A stretch of DNA of 64,000 nucleotides from JBGSYN01 sp041750975 (GTDB taxonomy: Bacteria > Pseudomonadota > Alphaproteobacteria > Geminicoccales > Geminicoccaceae): NCBI GenBank assembly GCA_041750975.1, contig JBGSYN010000148.1:1-64000 (forward strand). The letters are read 5' to 3'. The notes under the pieces are model-generated. The model saw only the letters and a list, made by a program, of their open reading frames with translations. It was not told where the DNA came from and did no database searches. The position numbers and the translations under genes are program-made. Positions 8,541 to 17,235 of the stretch are shown here, one piece after another; position 1 is the first letter of the stretch; each line of letters begins with the position of its first letter.

Positions 8541-9665
8541 CTAGGGCAGGGGGTAGCGCAGAATTGCGGCGAGGCTGCCGCCGCCCGGAATATCGGCGCG
8601 GCGCAGGGCAAGGATGCGGGCACCGGACAAGTAGGCGCGGCCGGCGATTTCATCGACGACGCCGTGACTGTCCGCACCCGGTCCGTCGGCAAGGGTGACG
8701 CTCCCGTCTTCCTCGCCGATGGTGCCGGGTATCGTCTCATCGATATCGACCGCGAGCATGGCGACAGCGCCGAAAGTGGCGGCCCGGGCTGCGTGTCCGA
8801 CATCGGTCGTCGTGCGCCCTTGTCCGGTCCGTTGGGAGAACAACGCTGCAAATTCCTGGACATCGTCATGATGGAGCTGGTCCAGGATCGCCCGGGACCG
8901 GTGGGCGAGCTCGGTTTCCGATGTTCCTTGCGGATTTCCCTCGATGGTCGTCTGCGCCAAGTGCGGATAGGTGCAGACGGCCCTGAAGATGCCATCGAGC
9001 GGCTGGGTGGTCGCCAGGATGAGCGGCGTGTCCTTGCCATGGAGGAACTCGCGCAAGGCATTGTCGACCGCCCTTGCATATTGATCGATCCGCACCTTCT
9101 TGCCCTCGGATCCCGTCAGGCGGCCACGTGGCGAACGGCTCTGAAGCGATCCTCGCCCGACCGCGTCGCTCATATCCTGTGGCATATCGGGCACTTTGAC
9201 GATGCCTGCCGGGAAGTCGCCGGTGACCTCGACGAGCCGCGCTGAATCCTGCGATAGGGCGAGGACATAGGCGTGGTGGGATGCCGTGACAGCACGCAGC
9301 AGCGGTTTGACGTGGAAGCGGTCCGCGACCTGGGCGGTCGGCTGGAGCCGGTTGGCGAGACGGAACGTCATGACCCGTCCCACCGTGACGAAGACAGCAA
9401 GGCTGTGCGCTTGAAACGCCCAGAAATCGTCATCCTCGGCGAGGCCGTCCAGATGCCCACCGATGGCCTCGAGACCGCGTTTTTCCATGCCACTCTGCGC
9501 GAGTTGGTCCAGGGCGGTCTTGGCCAGGTTGCCGAAAGCGATGCGGTCGGCCTGGGCGTCGGGCGTCACCGGGGTCGTCGGCAGATAGATCGAGACACAG
9601 GCAGACTCGCGATGCGTGATCAGCCTTTCGATTTGGGCGCGTGACGGAATGTCGACATGAAGCAT
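8541..9665 (-). CDS. Bacterial eRF1-like (baeRF family) protein
   Basis: A 374-residue soluble protein that resembles the bacterial archaeo-eukaryotic release factor families (baeRF3/baeRF11 type), related to eRF1 domains 2 and 3. Recognised segments are the opening ACVSIYLPTTP, FVTVGRVMTFRLANRLQPTAQVADRFH, and the C-terminal GRAYLSGARILALRRADIPGG. It has no classical GGQ motif that I can see, so peptide release is unlikely. Family members are proposed to act on ribosomes or tRNA, without direct proof. A good AAGGGAGA site precedes the ATG. It lies 26 bases downstream of the hexapeptide transferase gene. Confidence 0.75.
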   Translation of the reverse strand: MLHVDIPSRAQIERLITHRESACVSIYLPTTPVTPDAQADRIAFGNLAKTALDQLAQSGMEKRGLEAIGGHLDGLAEDDDFWAFQAHSLAVFVTVGRVMTFRLANRLQPTAQVADRFHVKPLLRAVTASHHAYVLALSQDSARLVEVTGDFPAGIVKVPDMPQDMSDAVGRGSLQSRSPRGRLTGSEGKKVRIDQYARAVDNALREFLHGKDTPLILATTQPLDGIFRAVCTYPHLAQTTIEGNPQGTSETELAHRSRAILDQLHHDDVQEFAALFSQRTGQGRTTTDVGHAARAATFGAVAMLAVDIDETIPGTIGEEDGSVTLADGPGADSHGVVDEIAGRAYLSGARILALRRADIPGGGSLAAILRYPLP

Positions 9666-9691
9666 GCGAAATCTCCCTTGTCATTGGGCGG

Positions 9692-10384
9692 TCAGGTGCC
9701 GTGTTTTTCCAAAAACGCCTCGATCGACAAATTTCGGAAATCTTCAAGGCTGGACCGAAGCTTATCGTGGGACCAGTCCCACCATGCAAGGGCCATCAGG
9801 GCTTCGGCGATGGGCTGATCGAAGCGCCGCTTGATCGGTTTCGCCGGGACGCCGGCGACGACGGCATAGGGCTCGACGTCATGCGCGACAACAGCACCGG
9901 CCCCGACGACCGCACCATTGCCGATCTTGCGGCCGGGCAGGATGGTTGCGCCATGGCCGATCCAGACGTCATGGCCGATGGTGACCCGATGTCCTCTACG
10001 CCAGTCGAAAAAGCCGGTTTCGTCTTTGCCCAGCCCGTATGCGGCGGCACGATAGATGAAGTGATGCTGCGAGGCGCGCCACGTCGGATGATTGCCCGGA
10101 TTGATCCGGGTTTTGGCGGCAATCGAGCAGAATTTGCCGATATGCGCGTAGATGATGTCGGCGTCGTTGACGACGTAGCTATAGGCGTCCATGCGGCTCT
10201 CGGCCATGCTCGTGCGGGCGCCGACGGCCGTATAGGCGCCGAGCCAGCAATCCCGGATTTCCGCCTCGGGATGGATGCTCGGCTCAGCCGAGAGCGGCGG
10301 GGCGGGTAGCGCCGCCGCGCTCGCATGGCGTGCGATATGGGTCAGTGGGGGTGATTGGATTAGGCGAACTCCGCACCGGGGCAT
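9692..10384 (-). CDS. Left-handed beta-helix acyltransferase (phosphonate-cluster type)
   Basis: A 230-residue transferase of the hexapeptide-repeat class. The repeats run from about residue 37 (PSIHPEAEIRDCWLG) through IGKFCSIAAKTRINPGNHP and VTIGHDVWIGHGATILPG to VVGAGAVVAHDVEPYAVVAG. The sequence fits the family found near phosphonate genes (TIGR03308-like), whose acceptor is not established. A catalytic-type His is in WIGHGA. An AAGGA site precedes the ATG, giving an N-terminal extension of about 35 residues over typical members, so a later start is possible. No phosphonate genes are nearby. Confidence 0.8.
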   Translation of the reverse strand: MPRCGVRLIQSPPLTHIARHASAAALPAPPLSAEPSIHPEAEIRDCWLGAYTAVGARTSMAESRMDAYSYVVNDADIIYAHIGKFCSIAAKTRINPGNHPTWRASQHHFIYRAAAYGLGKDETGFFDWRRGHRVTIGHDVWIGHGATILPGRKIGNGAVVGAGAVVAHDVEPYAVVAGVPAKPIKRRFDQPIAEALMALAWWDWSHDKLRSSLEDFRNLSIEAFLEKHGT

Positions 10385-10464
10385 CTTCCGTCCTTGAACT
10401 TGGAGGTGCGCCGGGTCAATTCCTTTACAGGCAGTGCGGCAACAAGCATGGGGGCACCACGCCG

Positions 10465-10932
10465 ATGAGCGAAGCGGTCGATTGGATGACGAACGGGGTT
10501 AAGGTTATCCCGGGCGATCAGCTGGACGCCAACACGCCGCAAACGCCCGGCATGCATCGCGAGGCCGCCATCAATTTCGCCCGTGCTGGTGCCAAGAAGA
10601 TCTGGGCCGGCACGGTTACCATCCACGCCGATGCCAAAACCGGCGCGCATCACCACGGGGCGCTAGAAAGCGTCATTTATGTGTTGAAGGGCAAGGCGAG
10701 GATGCGCTGGGGCGAGCGGCTCGAATATGTCGCCGAGGCGGGGCCTGGCGATTTCATCTTCGTCCCGCCCTATGTGCCGCACCAGGAGATCAATGCCAGC
10801 AGCGACGAGCCTCTCGAATGCGTGCTGGTGCGAAGCGACCAGGAGGCCGTGGTCGTCAATCTCGACATCGAGCCGGTCGAAAAACCCAAAGCCGTCGCCT
10901 GGGTCGATCCGATCCATCGGGAACCCTCCTGA
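10465..10932 (+). CDS. Cupin-domain protein
   Basis: A 155-residue single-cupin protein. The metal-binding first motif is visible as AHHHGALESVIYVLKG and the second as PGDFIFVPPYVPHQEIN. Both His sets and the Glu are kept, so a divalent metal is likely bound. The fold is used by small isomerases, dioxygenases and regulators, and the substrate cannot be named. Start chosen at MSEAVDWMTNG; the open frame extends 45 codons upstream toward the divergent acyltransferase but that part is not protein-like. The radical SAM gene follows 98 bases later on the same strand. Confidence 0.8.
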   Translation: MSEAVDWMTNGVKVIPGDQLDANTPQTPGMHREAAINFARAGAKKIWAGTVTIHADAKTGAHHHGALESVIYVLKGKARMRWGERLEYVAEAGPGDFIFVPPYVPHQEINASSDEPLECVLVRSDQEAVVVNLDIEPVEKPKAVAWVDPIHREPS

Positions 10933-11030
10933 TCCGCTCACGGCGCCGCTAAAGCAGATGTGACACGTCAAGCTGCCGCCGCGCACCATGTTCCGGTGTC
11001 GGGGGATGGCAACGGTCACGAGGTGCCGGC

Positions 11031-12383
11031 ATGGCGAACGCCACGATCGATCTGCGGCGATGGGCCCCCGATCCGCCGAATGCGGTCGAGCGGGGGAGCC
11101 TGCGCCGCGCACTCGAATTGCATGGCCATTGGACACCCCTGCAGATCGCGGGCCGGCATTGGGAGGTGGGGTGCGTCGCGCTCGAAATTACCCAGCGGTG
11201 CAATCTCGATTGCGAACTTTGCTACCTGTCGGAGCACTCCGAAGCGGTTCGCGACCTGCCGCTCGATGAAGTGTTCCGCCGGATCGACCTGATCGCACAA
11301 TGTTACGGGCCGGCCACCAATGTTCAGGTGACGGGCGGCGACCCGACGCTACGAAAACGCGATGAGCTGGTAGCGATCGTCCGCCGTCTTGTCGAGCTGG
11401 GTTTGAAGCCCGCGCTGTTTACGAATGGCATCAAAGCGACGCGAGATTTGCTGGAGGAGCTTGCCGGGGCGGGCCTGAAAGATGTCGCCTTTCATGTCGA
11501 CATCACGCAGCGGCGCAAAGGATTTGCGAGCGAGGAGGCACTCAATCGGATCCGGCTCGATTATATCGAACGGGCACGCGGGCTCGGTCTGCACGTCTTG
11601 TTCAATACCTCCGTGACCCGGGACAATATCGAGGCGGTGCCGATGCTCGCCCGATTTTTCCGAGATCACGCCGACATCGTCCATCTGGCATCGTTTCAGC
11701 CGCACGCGGATACGGGTCGAGGCGTCAAGGGGAAGGGCGGGCTGGCGATTACGCCGCGGATGGTGAGCGAGCGGATCGAGGCGGGGCTCGGTACCGAACT
11801 CGGTTTCGACCGGCCGCTGATCGGGCATCCCGAGTGCAATCAATATAGCGGCTGTCTGGTCGCGGGAAGGGTCGTGGCACCCCTGTTCGATGCTCCAGGA
11901 CTTATCGCGGCCTTGCTGGAACGTACCTCGGGCATCCGCTTCGAGCGTCACGACCGCTGGCAGCAGATGCGACAGTGCGTTGAAGTGGCGCTGCGGAACA
12001 TCGACCTTTGGCCCGCCGGGCTCGTCTATGCCGGCCGGAAATTCTGGCAGCTCCGCCGGGCCTGGCGGGCCGGCCACTGGCGCGTGCACAAGCTCAGCTT
12101 TCACGTCCACAACTTCATGGATGCCGGCGAACTCGATCCTGCACGGTGCGAAACCTGCGTCTTCAAGGTGATGACGCGCGATGGACCGATTTCGATGTGC
12201 GTCCACAACGCCAAGCGCGACGCCTTCATCACCCAGCCGATCAGCCGGCAAGACGGCGAAACCTGGTATCCCCTCGGGACGGAGATCGTCTCGAACCCCT
12301 CAAGCCATCCCCTGAAGCGCCTGAAAGGCAAGACCCGGCAGATGGTGATCGGGCGGGGACGAAGAGTCGAGGCCCCGCCCTAG
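11031..12383 (+). CDS. Radical SAM enzyme with C-terminal cysteine cluster
   Basis: A 450-residue enzyme. The radical SAM core begins at ITQRCNLDCELCYLS (residues 54-68), giving a CX3CX2C site for a 4Fe-4S cluster and SAM, and VTGGDPTLR is the SAM-binding GGE-like motif. After the barrel come extra cysteines: HPECNQYSGC near residue 265, then CETCVFKV and ISMCVHNAKRD near 380-400. The HNFMD and SMCVHNAKRDAF segments recur in a family I recall from alpha- and betaproteobacteria, where it carries no assigned reaction. The extra Cys could hold an auxiliary cluster. A tetraether-synthase-like reaction is one possibility. The 3' end overlaps the convergent cyclase gene by four bases. Confidence 0.82.
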   Translation: MANATIDLRRWAPDPPNAVERGSLRRALELHGHWTPLQIAGRHWEVGCVALEITQRCNLDCELCYLSEHSEAVRDLPLDEVFRRIDLIAQCYGPATNVQVTGGDPTLRKRDELVAIVRRLVELGLKPALFTNGIKATRDLLEELAGAGLKDVAFHVDITQRRKGFASEEALNRIRLDYIERARGLGLHVLFNTSVTRDNIEAVPMLARFFRDHADIVHLASFQPHADTGRGVKGKGGLAITPRMVSERIEAGLGTELGFDRPLIGHPECNQYSGCLVAGRVVAPLFDAPGLIAALLERTSGIRFERHDRWQQMRQCVEVALRNIDLWPAGLVYAGRKFWQLRRAWRAGHWRVHKLSFHVHNFMDAGELDPARCETCVFKVMTRDGPISMCVHNAKRDAFITQPISRQDGETWYPLGTEIVSNPSSHPLKRLKGKTRQMVIGRGRRVEAPP

Positions 12384-13495
12384 CGCATCACGGCGTGGGT
12401 CAGGACAGGAGCGGAGAAGCCCTTCAGGTGCCTCGCACCTTGGGCCACCGTGCGATGGCTTCCGCAAACAGCGGCCTCGACAGCGTCGCTGATCAAGATT
12501 TCGCCATCGGCGGCCTCGGCGCAAAGTCTCGAGGCGAGGTTGGTGACCCGGCCGATGGCGGTATAATCGTAGCGGCCCTCGAAGCCGATTTGCCCGAGCG
12601 TCGCTTCGCCCCGGGCGATGCCGATACCGCAGCCGAGAACGAAGCCACGGGCGCGCCAGTGCCCGGCCAGACCGGCAACGCGGTCGCGGATCTCGAGCCC
12701 CAGACGGACGGCGCTGAGCTCCGGCTCGTCACACGGGATGGGATCGTTCAGAACCACCATCATGCCGTCGCCGAGAAAGCTTTCGAGCGTGCCGTCATGG
12801 CGATGGATCAAGGTGCCCACAGCCTCGTAATATTCCTGCACGACCTGCATCACCTGATCCGGCGGCGCCTGTTCGGCGAAGGCGGTGAAGCCGCGCAGAT
12901 CGCAGAACAGCACCACGACCTCGCGCCGGTGACTTTCGAGCAGGGCCTCACCGCCGGAGCTCATGATCACGTCGGCGACCTGCGGTGCGAGGAACCGACG
13001 TAGCCGCGCCAGCCTTTCGATCTGCTCGACCTGCGATGCGACCCTCTGCTCCAGCGTTCGATTCCAGTCGGCAAGCTCAATTGCAAGCTCGTTGACCTGA
13101 TCATGGAGACGCTTGGTGCGAAGGATCGAGCGGACCCGCGCCACCAATGCCGCCTGCTCGACCGGCTTGGTCAAATATTCATCGGCACCTGCGTCAAGCC
13201 CCGCCACCACCTCGTCGATCTGAGTTTTTGCAGTTACCAGAATGATCGGCATGTAGGGCAACGAGGCGTCGGCCTTGAGCCGCCGGCAGACTTCCAGGCC
13301 ATCGAGCCGGGGCATCATGACATCGAGCAGGATCAGATCCGGCCTTAGTTCTTTCGCTGCGTCGAGGGCCTCGACGCCGTCGGCCGCAACGGCGGTGGCA
13401 TAGCCCTGGCTCGCCAGGCGGGCTTCGAGAATCTCCCGGTTATCGGCGTGATCGTCGACAATGAGGATCAGCGCCGGCTCACGCACCGCTGGCAT
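12380..13495 (-). CDS. Response regulator with class III nucleotide cyclase output
   Basis: A 371-residue two-domain protein. The receiver (residues 8-125) has the acidic pair IVDDHADN, phospho-acceptor LLDVMMP and LTKPV lysine. A coiled-coil linker (125-180) leads to a class III cyclase domain (about 190-370) with metal-binding aspartates in LFCDLRGFT and LGDGMMVV, and the transition-state pair in VTNLASRL. The usual adenine-selecting lysine before the second aspartate is Ser (ESFLGDG), so nucleotide specificity is open. It should turn phosphorylation by the neighbouring kinase into a cyclic nucleotide signal. Its start overlaps the previous receiver gene by 17 bases. Confidence 0.9.
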   Translation of the reverse strand: MPAVREPALILIVDDHADNREILEARLASQGYATAVAADGVEALDAAKELRPDLILLDVMMPRLDGLEVCRRLKADASLPYMPIILVTAKTQIDEVVAGLDAGADEYLTKPVEQAALVARVRSILRTKRLHDQVNELAIELADWNRTLEQRVASQVEQIERLARLRRFLAPQVADVIMSSGGEALLESHRREVVVLFCDLRGFTAFAEQAPPDQVMQVVQEYYEAVGTLIHRHDGTLESFLGDGMMVVLNDPIPCDEPELSAVRLGLEIRDRVAGLAGHWRARGFVLGCGIGIARGEATLGQIGFEGRYDYTAIGRVTNLASRLCAEAADGEILISDAVEAAVCGSHRTVAQGARHLKGFSAPVLTHAVMR

Positions 13496-13862
13496 CGCTT
13501 TCGAGATAGCCGCGCACGGTTGCCAGCAATTGACGCGGACTGAATGGCTTGGTGACGTAGCCGTCGCAGCCGGCAGCCCGCGCCTTCTCCTCGTCGCCGC
13601 TCAGGGCGAACGAGGTCACGGCGACAATGGGCGTGGCTGCGAGCGCGGCATCGGCCTTGATCTGCCGGGTCGCCTCATAGCCGTCGATGACCGGTAATTG
13701 AATATCCATAAGGATAAGATCCGGATGGTGCAGCTTGGCCTGCTCGACCCCCTCCATGCCGGTCGTCGCCTCGAGGATTTCATAGCCGACGCTGGTCAAG
13801 AGATCCCTGAGGATGGTGCGATTATCCTCCTGGTCCTCGACGACGAGGATGCGCGGTGTCAT
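13479..13862 (-). CDS. Stand-alone receiver protein, CheY/DivK type
   Basis: A 127-residue single receiver domain without output. Visible sites are the acidic cluster LVVEDQEDN, phospho-acceptor LILMDIQLP (Asp near residue 53), the Thr/Ser switch VAVTSFAL and the lysine in GYVTKPFSP. Segment order and wording are close to DivK-like regulators of alphaproteobacteria. It overlaps the kinase gene by four bases and the cyclase gene by 17, so all three are translated together. It may compete with, or relay phosphate to, the receiver-cyclase. Confidence 0.92.
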   Translation of the reverse strand: MTPRILVVEDQEDNRTILRDLLTSVGYEILEATTGMEGVEQAKLHHPDLILMDIQLPVIDGYEATRQIKADAALAATPIVAVTSFALSGDEEKARAAGCDGYVTKPFSPRQLLATVRGYLESDASGA

Positions 13863-16249
13863 GCGGCCCTCGATTCTTCGACTCTCAGGGGCAGCGAAAA
13901 GCAGAAACGTGAGCCGCCACCTTCGCGTGCCTCGACCCAGATATGGCCGCCATGCAGCTCGACGATGCGTTGCGCAATTGCCAACCCAAGTCCGCTACCG
14001 CCTTTCTCCCGCGTCGACGAACTGTCCATCTGATGGAACACCTCGAAAATCCGGCGACGCTCGCTCGCAGGGATCCCGGGGCCGGTGTCTTCGACCGCGA
14101 TCAGCAGATCCTCGTCGCGAGGCGTCACACGGATCCGAACACTGCCTTCATCGGTGAATTTGATGGCATTGCCAACCAGATTGAGCAGCACCTGGGTCAG
14201 ACGTTTGGCGTCGCCTTTGGCGAGTGGCAGATTAGGCGGCAGATCGGCCGTCAGGGACAGCTGTTTTGCTGATGCGAGGCTTTCGGTGGCATTGATCACG
14301 GCAAGGACGATGTCGCGCATCGCATAATCGCCGAGGGACAGCTGGAGTTGTCCGGCTTCGATCTTGGACAGATCGAGTACATCGTTGATCAGCCCCAGTA
14401 GGTGCCGGCTGTTCGCCTCGACACGCTCCAAAACGCCACGGATCTTGCCTGGCGGCTCGCCATAGATGCCGTCCTGGATCAACTCTGTGAAGCCTAGAAT
14501 GGCATTCAAGGGAGTGCGTAACTCATGGCTCATATTGGCAAGAAACTGAGATTTGTGCTCGCTTGCGACCTCAAGCTGGCGCGATTTTCGCTCAAGCTCG
14601 TGAAACAGGCGCGCATTGTGGACGGCAAGCGAGGATTGGGCGGCGAACGACTTGACCAGCTCGACCATGTCCTCGTCGAACGGTCCGACGCGCTTACGAC
14701 GAAAGACCAGGGCGCCGATAACCTCGCCTTCGCGCATCAGGGGTACGCCAAGCAGGGCGAGGATGCCCGCCTGCAACATCGCCGAATGCAGAGGGTAATT
14801 CGGTTCCCGGGTGAGGTCCGCGATCTGCACCGCATCCCGGCTCCTGGCACAGCGCCCGACGACCGTTTCGCCTAGCCGATCGGAGAGTCCCTTAATGGCA
14901 CGTACCAACTGGTCCTCCATGCCATGGACGGCGGCAATCCGAAATCCGCCTTCGGCTTCGTCATCAGCGATATAGATCGCCGCACCACCCGCATCTGCCA
15001 GTGTGCAAGCGTGGGCAAGGATGCGCCTCAATACGGTCTCGAGATCGAGCGAGGAATTGACAGTGTTGCCGACGTCGGAGAGCGCCTGCAGCCGATCCAG
15101 CGCCAGTCGAAGCTCGGCGGTCCGCTCCACGATCCGCTGTTCGAGCATGGTATGGGATTCATGGAGCCGTCCGGCCATCCGGTTGAACTCGCCGGCAAGC
15201 GTTTCGAGTTCGTCACCGGTGTCGATTTCGATACGCTCGGTAAGATCACCGCTGCCGATCCGAGCCGCACCTTCCTGGAGTTGCTGGATCGGTCCGGTCA
15301 TGCGGCGCGCCAGCAACAGTCCGGCCAAAACTGCAAGGACGACGCCTGCCAGCACTAGGGCTACGGTCCGAAGCATCGAGGCATAGAGGGGGCGATAGGC
15401 TTCCTGCACGGGCAGTTCGACGAAAACCGACCAGCCGAGCGAAGGGATGCTCGCATGTGTGCTCAGTGCCTGCCTGCCCTCCGGATCGGTCGCGGTAAGG
15501 GCGTCACCGGTCGAAGTGCTAGCCAGGACTGCCGCGATTTGAGGGAGGCGTGCAAGATCGGTCCGGCGCAGGACGAGGCTGATATCGGGATGGGCGATCA
15601 GCCGCCCTTGGGCGTCGACAACGTAGGCCCGACCCGTACGCCCGACCTCGATCGCGGAGACGACATCCCAGATGAATTTGAGGTTGACCTCGGCCACGGT
15701 GACACCGCCACGGGCGCCGCGTTCGGCCGCAGCGATGGTCATATAGGGCTCGGATTCCCGATGAAAATAGACGGGACCTCGCCAGAATCCTTCAGCCCTG
15801 GCTTCGAAGAACGCGGGTTCTGCCGAGCGGTCGAGATTGCTGCCGACCACATCCATTGCGACACGGGAAATCCGCAGCTGCTCCTTGCCGGCGCCGTCGA
15901 TATAGGCAAGTTCGGTGATCGGCGGCGCCTGTCGTAGCAGGCGAATGAAATCGAACCGCCGTTGCTCGGCGCCGTCGGGCGCAGCGAAGGCTCCCAAATG
16001 CGTGGTCCAGCCGAGCTGGCCCTCGATATTATCGATGTATTGCGCAATCGCTGCGGCGGCAGCATTTGCTTTTTCGCGTTGAATTCGACCGAGCGCCTCG
16101 CGATTTTCGCCGTAGGCAAACCAGATCTGGATGGCGCCGCTGACGACCAGCGATCCTGCCACCAGTGCCGCAAGAATGATCGCGTATTTGCGTAGCAGCC
16201 GGCCATGCCGCGGTCCGGACTTGGAGGTTGTGGGCATCGCCCTTGTCAC
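13859..16249 (-). CDS. Sensor histidine kinase, Cache-HAMP-GAF-HisKA-HATPase
   Basis: A 796-residue membrane kinase. Order: membrane helix near residues 22-44; periplasmic double-Cache-like region to about 290; second helix (VALVLAGVVLAVLAGLLLA); HAMP; short coiled coil; GAF around 390-545; HisKA with FLANMSHELRTPLNAILGF, where His is the phosphorylation site; and HATPase with NLVGNAIKF, DTGPGIP and GGSGLGLAIA. No attached receiver, so phosphate goes to separate partners, which are encoded right behind it. Its ATG overlaps the stop of a periplasmic binding-protein gene, which suggests that protein presents the ligand to the Cache region. Confidence 0.93.
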   Translation of the reverse strand: MTRAMPTTSKSGPRHGRLLRKYAIILAALVAGSLVVSGAIQIWFAYGENREALGRIQREKANAAAAAIAQYIDNIEGQLGWTTHLGAFAAPDGAEQRRFDFIRLLRQAPPITELAYIDGAGKEQLRISRVAMDVVGSNLDRSAEPAFFEARAEGFWRGPVYFHRESEPYMTIAAAERGARGGVTVAEVNLKFIWDVVSAIEVGRTGRAYVVDAQGRLIAHPDISLVLRRTDLARLPQIAAVLASTSTGDALTATDPEGRQALSTHASIPSLGWSVFVELPVQEAYRPLYASMLRTVALVLAGVVLAVLAGLLLARRMTGPIQQLQEGAARIGSGDLTERIEIDTGDELETLAGEFNRMAGRLHESHTMLEQRIVERTAELRLALDRLQALSDVGNTVNSSLDLETVLRRILAHACTLADAGGAAIYIADDEAEGGFRIAAVHGMEDQLVRAIKGLSDRLGETVVGRCARSRDAVQIADLTREPNYPLHSAMLQAGILALLGVPLMREGEVIGALVFRRKRVGPFDEDMVELVKSFAAQSSLAVHNARLFHELERKSRQLEVASEHKSQFLANMSHELRTPLNAILGFTELIQDGIYGEPPGKIRGVLERVEANSRHLLGLINDVLDLSKIEAGQLQLSLGDYAMRDIVLAVINATESLASAKQLSLTADLPPNLPLAKGDAKRLTQVLLNLVGNAIKFTDEGSVRIRVTPRDEDLLIAVEDTGPGIPASERRRIFEVFHQMDSSSTREKGGSGLGLAIAQRIVELHGGHIWVEAREGGGSRFCFSLPLRVEESRAA

Positions 16250-17235
16250 TCGATGATCTCATCCGCACGGAGCATGATCGACGCTGGAATGTCAAAATCG
16301 AGCGCTTTAGCGGTTTGCAGATTGATCACTACCCGAACCACCGACGGGCGAATTACCGGCAAGTCCGATGGCTTGGTGCCCCTCAGGATGCGATCGACAT
16401 ATCGCGCCGCATCTTCACCGATGGCCGCGGTATCGGGCGTCAACGCCATAAGCGCGCCAATTGCAACAAAGGCGCTGGAATCAGTGACCGAAGGCAACCC
16501 ATGCTCGATGAGCAGCTTGGCCAGTTTCTGGCCGAGACTCCGGTCACTGTTGATGGAGCCGTCGGCCGGCGTGAAAACGCCGTCAATATCCCTTTCGGCT
16601 ATGGCGGCGATCGCGTCCTCGATCTCGATCGGGCCGCCGGCATCGACGCGGACCAATTCGAGCCCCAGGCCAGCGGCGGCCGCGGCGAGTGCCGCCGGAT
16701 AGTCGTTCCAAGTCGGATTGGCTGGATTGATGAGTACAGCTATCCGCCGTGCCTGAGGTACGGCCTCCTTGAGAAGCTGCAGGCACTTCTCATGCTGAAT
16801 GGCACTATTCAACGTAACGCCCGTGATGTTGCCTGGTGGTCTGGCGAAGTTCGCGACGAGCTCAGCCATGGCGTCTTCGTTGACGGGACCGACGACGATC
16901 GGGATCGTCGCCGTGGCGCCAGCGGCGGCACGGGCGCCATTGCCGGAATATGTCCAGATGACGTCCGGGGCGAGTGCTACGAGCTCATCCGCTAGCCCCG
17001 GCAGGCGCTGAAAATCTCCTTCGGCTGCGCGTATTTTGAGCCTGATCGATTGGTCTGGTTCATACTCAAGGCCTTTAAGCCCGGCCAGAAACTGGGCAAG
17101 CGGCACGGATTGTTCCGGTGTCGGCGAGTTCGGTAACAGCATACCCACAATAGGCACGGTTTGCGCCCAAAGAACCCTCGACCGGAGCGAAAACACCGTC
17201 ACGGCCGCTGAAAGTAGAAGGTCTCGCCGTCTCAT
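16246..17235 (-). CDS. Orphan ABC-type substrate-binding protein (PF04392) 2
   Basis: A 329-residue exported protein of the ABC_sub_bind family (PF04392). The signal sequence is MRRRDLLLSAAVTVFSLRSRVLWAQ with cleavage near WAQ. The mature chain starts TVPIVGMLLP and ends in the family-typical LPVIRPSVVRVVINLQTAKAL and ASIMLRADEIIE. Two Rossmann-like lobes are expected. No permease or ATPase gene lies beside it. The stop overlaps the histidine kinase start and the start overlaps the previous paralogue, each by four bases, so a sensory role is more likely than transport. Confidence 0.88.
   Translation of the reverse strand: MRRRDLLLSAAVTVFSLRSRVLWAQTVPIVGMLLPNSPTPEQSVPLAQFLAGLKGLEYEPDQSIRLKIRAAEGDFQRLPGLADELVALAPDVIWTYSGNGARAAAGATATIPIVVGPVNEDAMAELVANFARPPGNITGVTLNSAIQHEKCLQLLKEAVPQARRIAVLINPANPTWNDYPAALAAAAAGLGLELVRVDAGGPIEIEDAIAAIAERDIDGVFTPADGSINSDRSLGQKLAKLLIEHGLPSVTDSSAFVAIGALMALTPDTAAIGEDAARYVDRILRGTKPSDLPVIRPSVVRVVINLQTAKALDFDIPASIMLRADEIIE

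Noticed and set aside
10330..10464. Upstream extension of the cupin gene
   Set aside because: The extra 45 codons lie partly over the divergent acyltransferase start and do not look like protein; ATG 10465 fits the cupin family.
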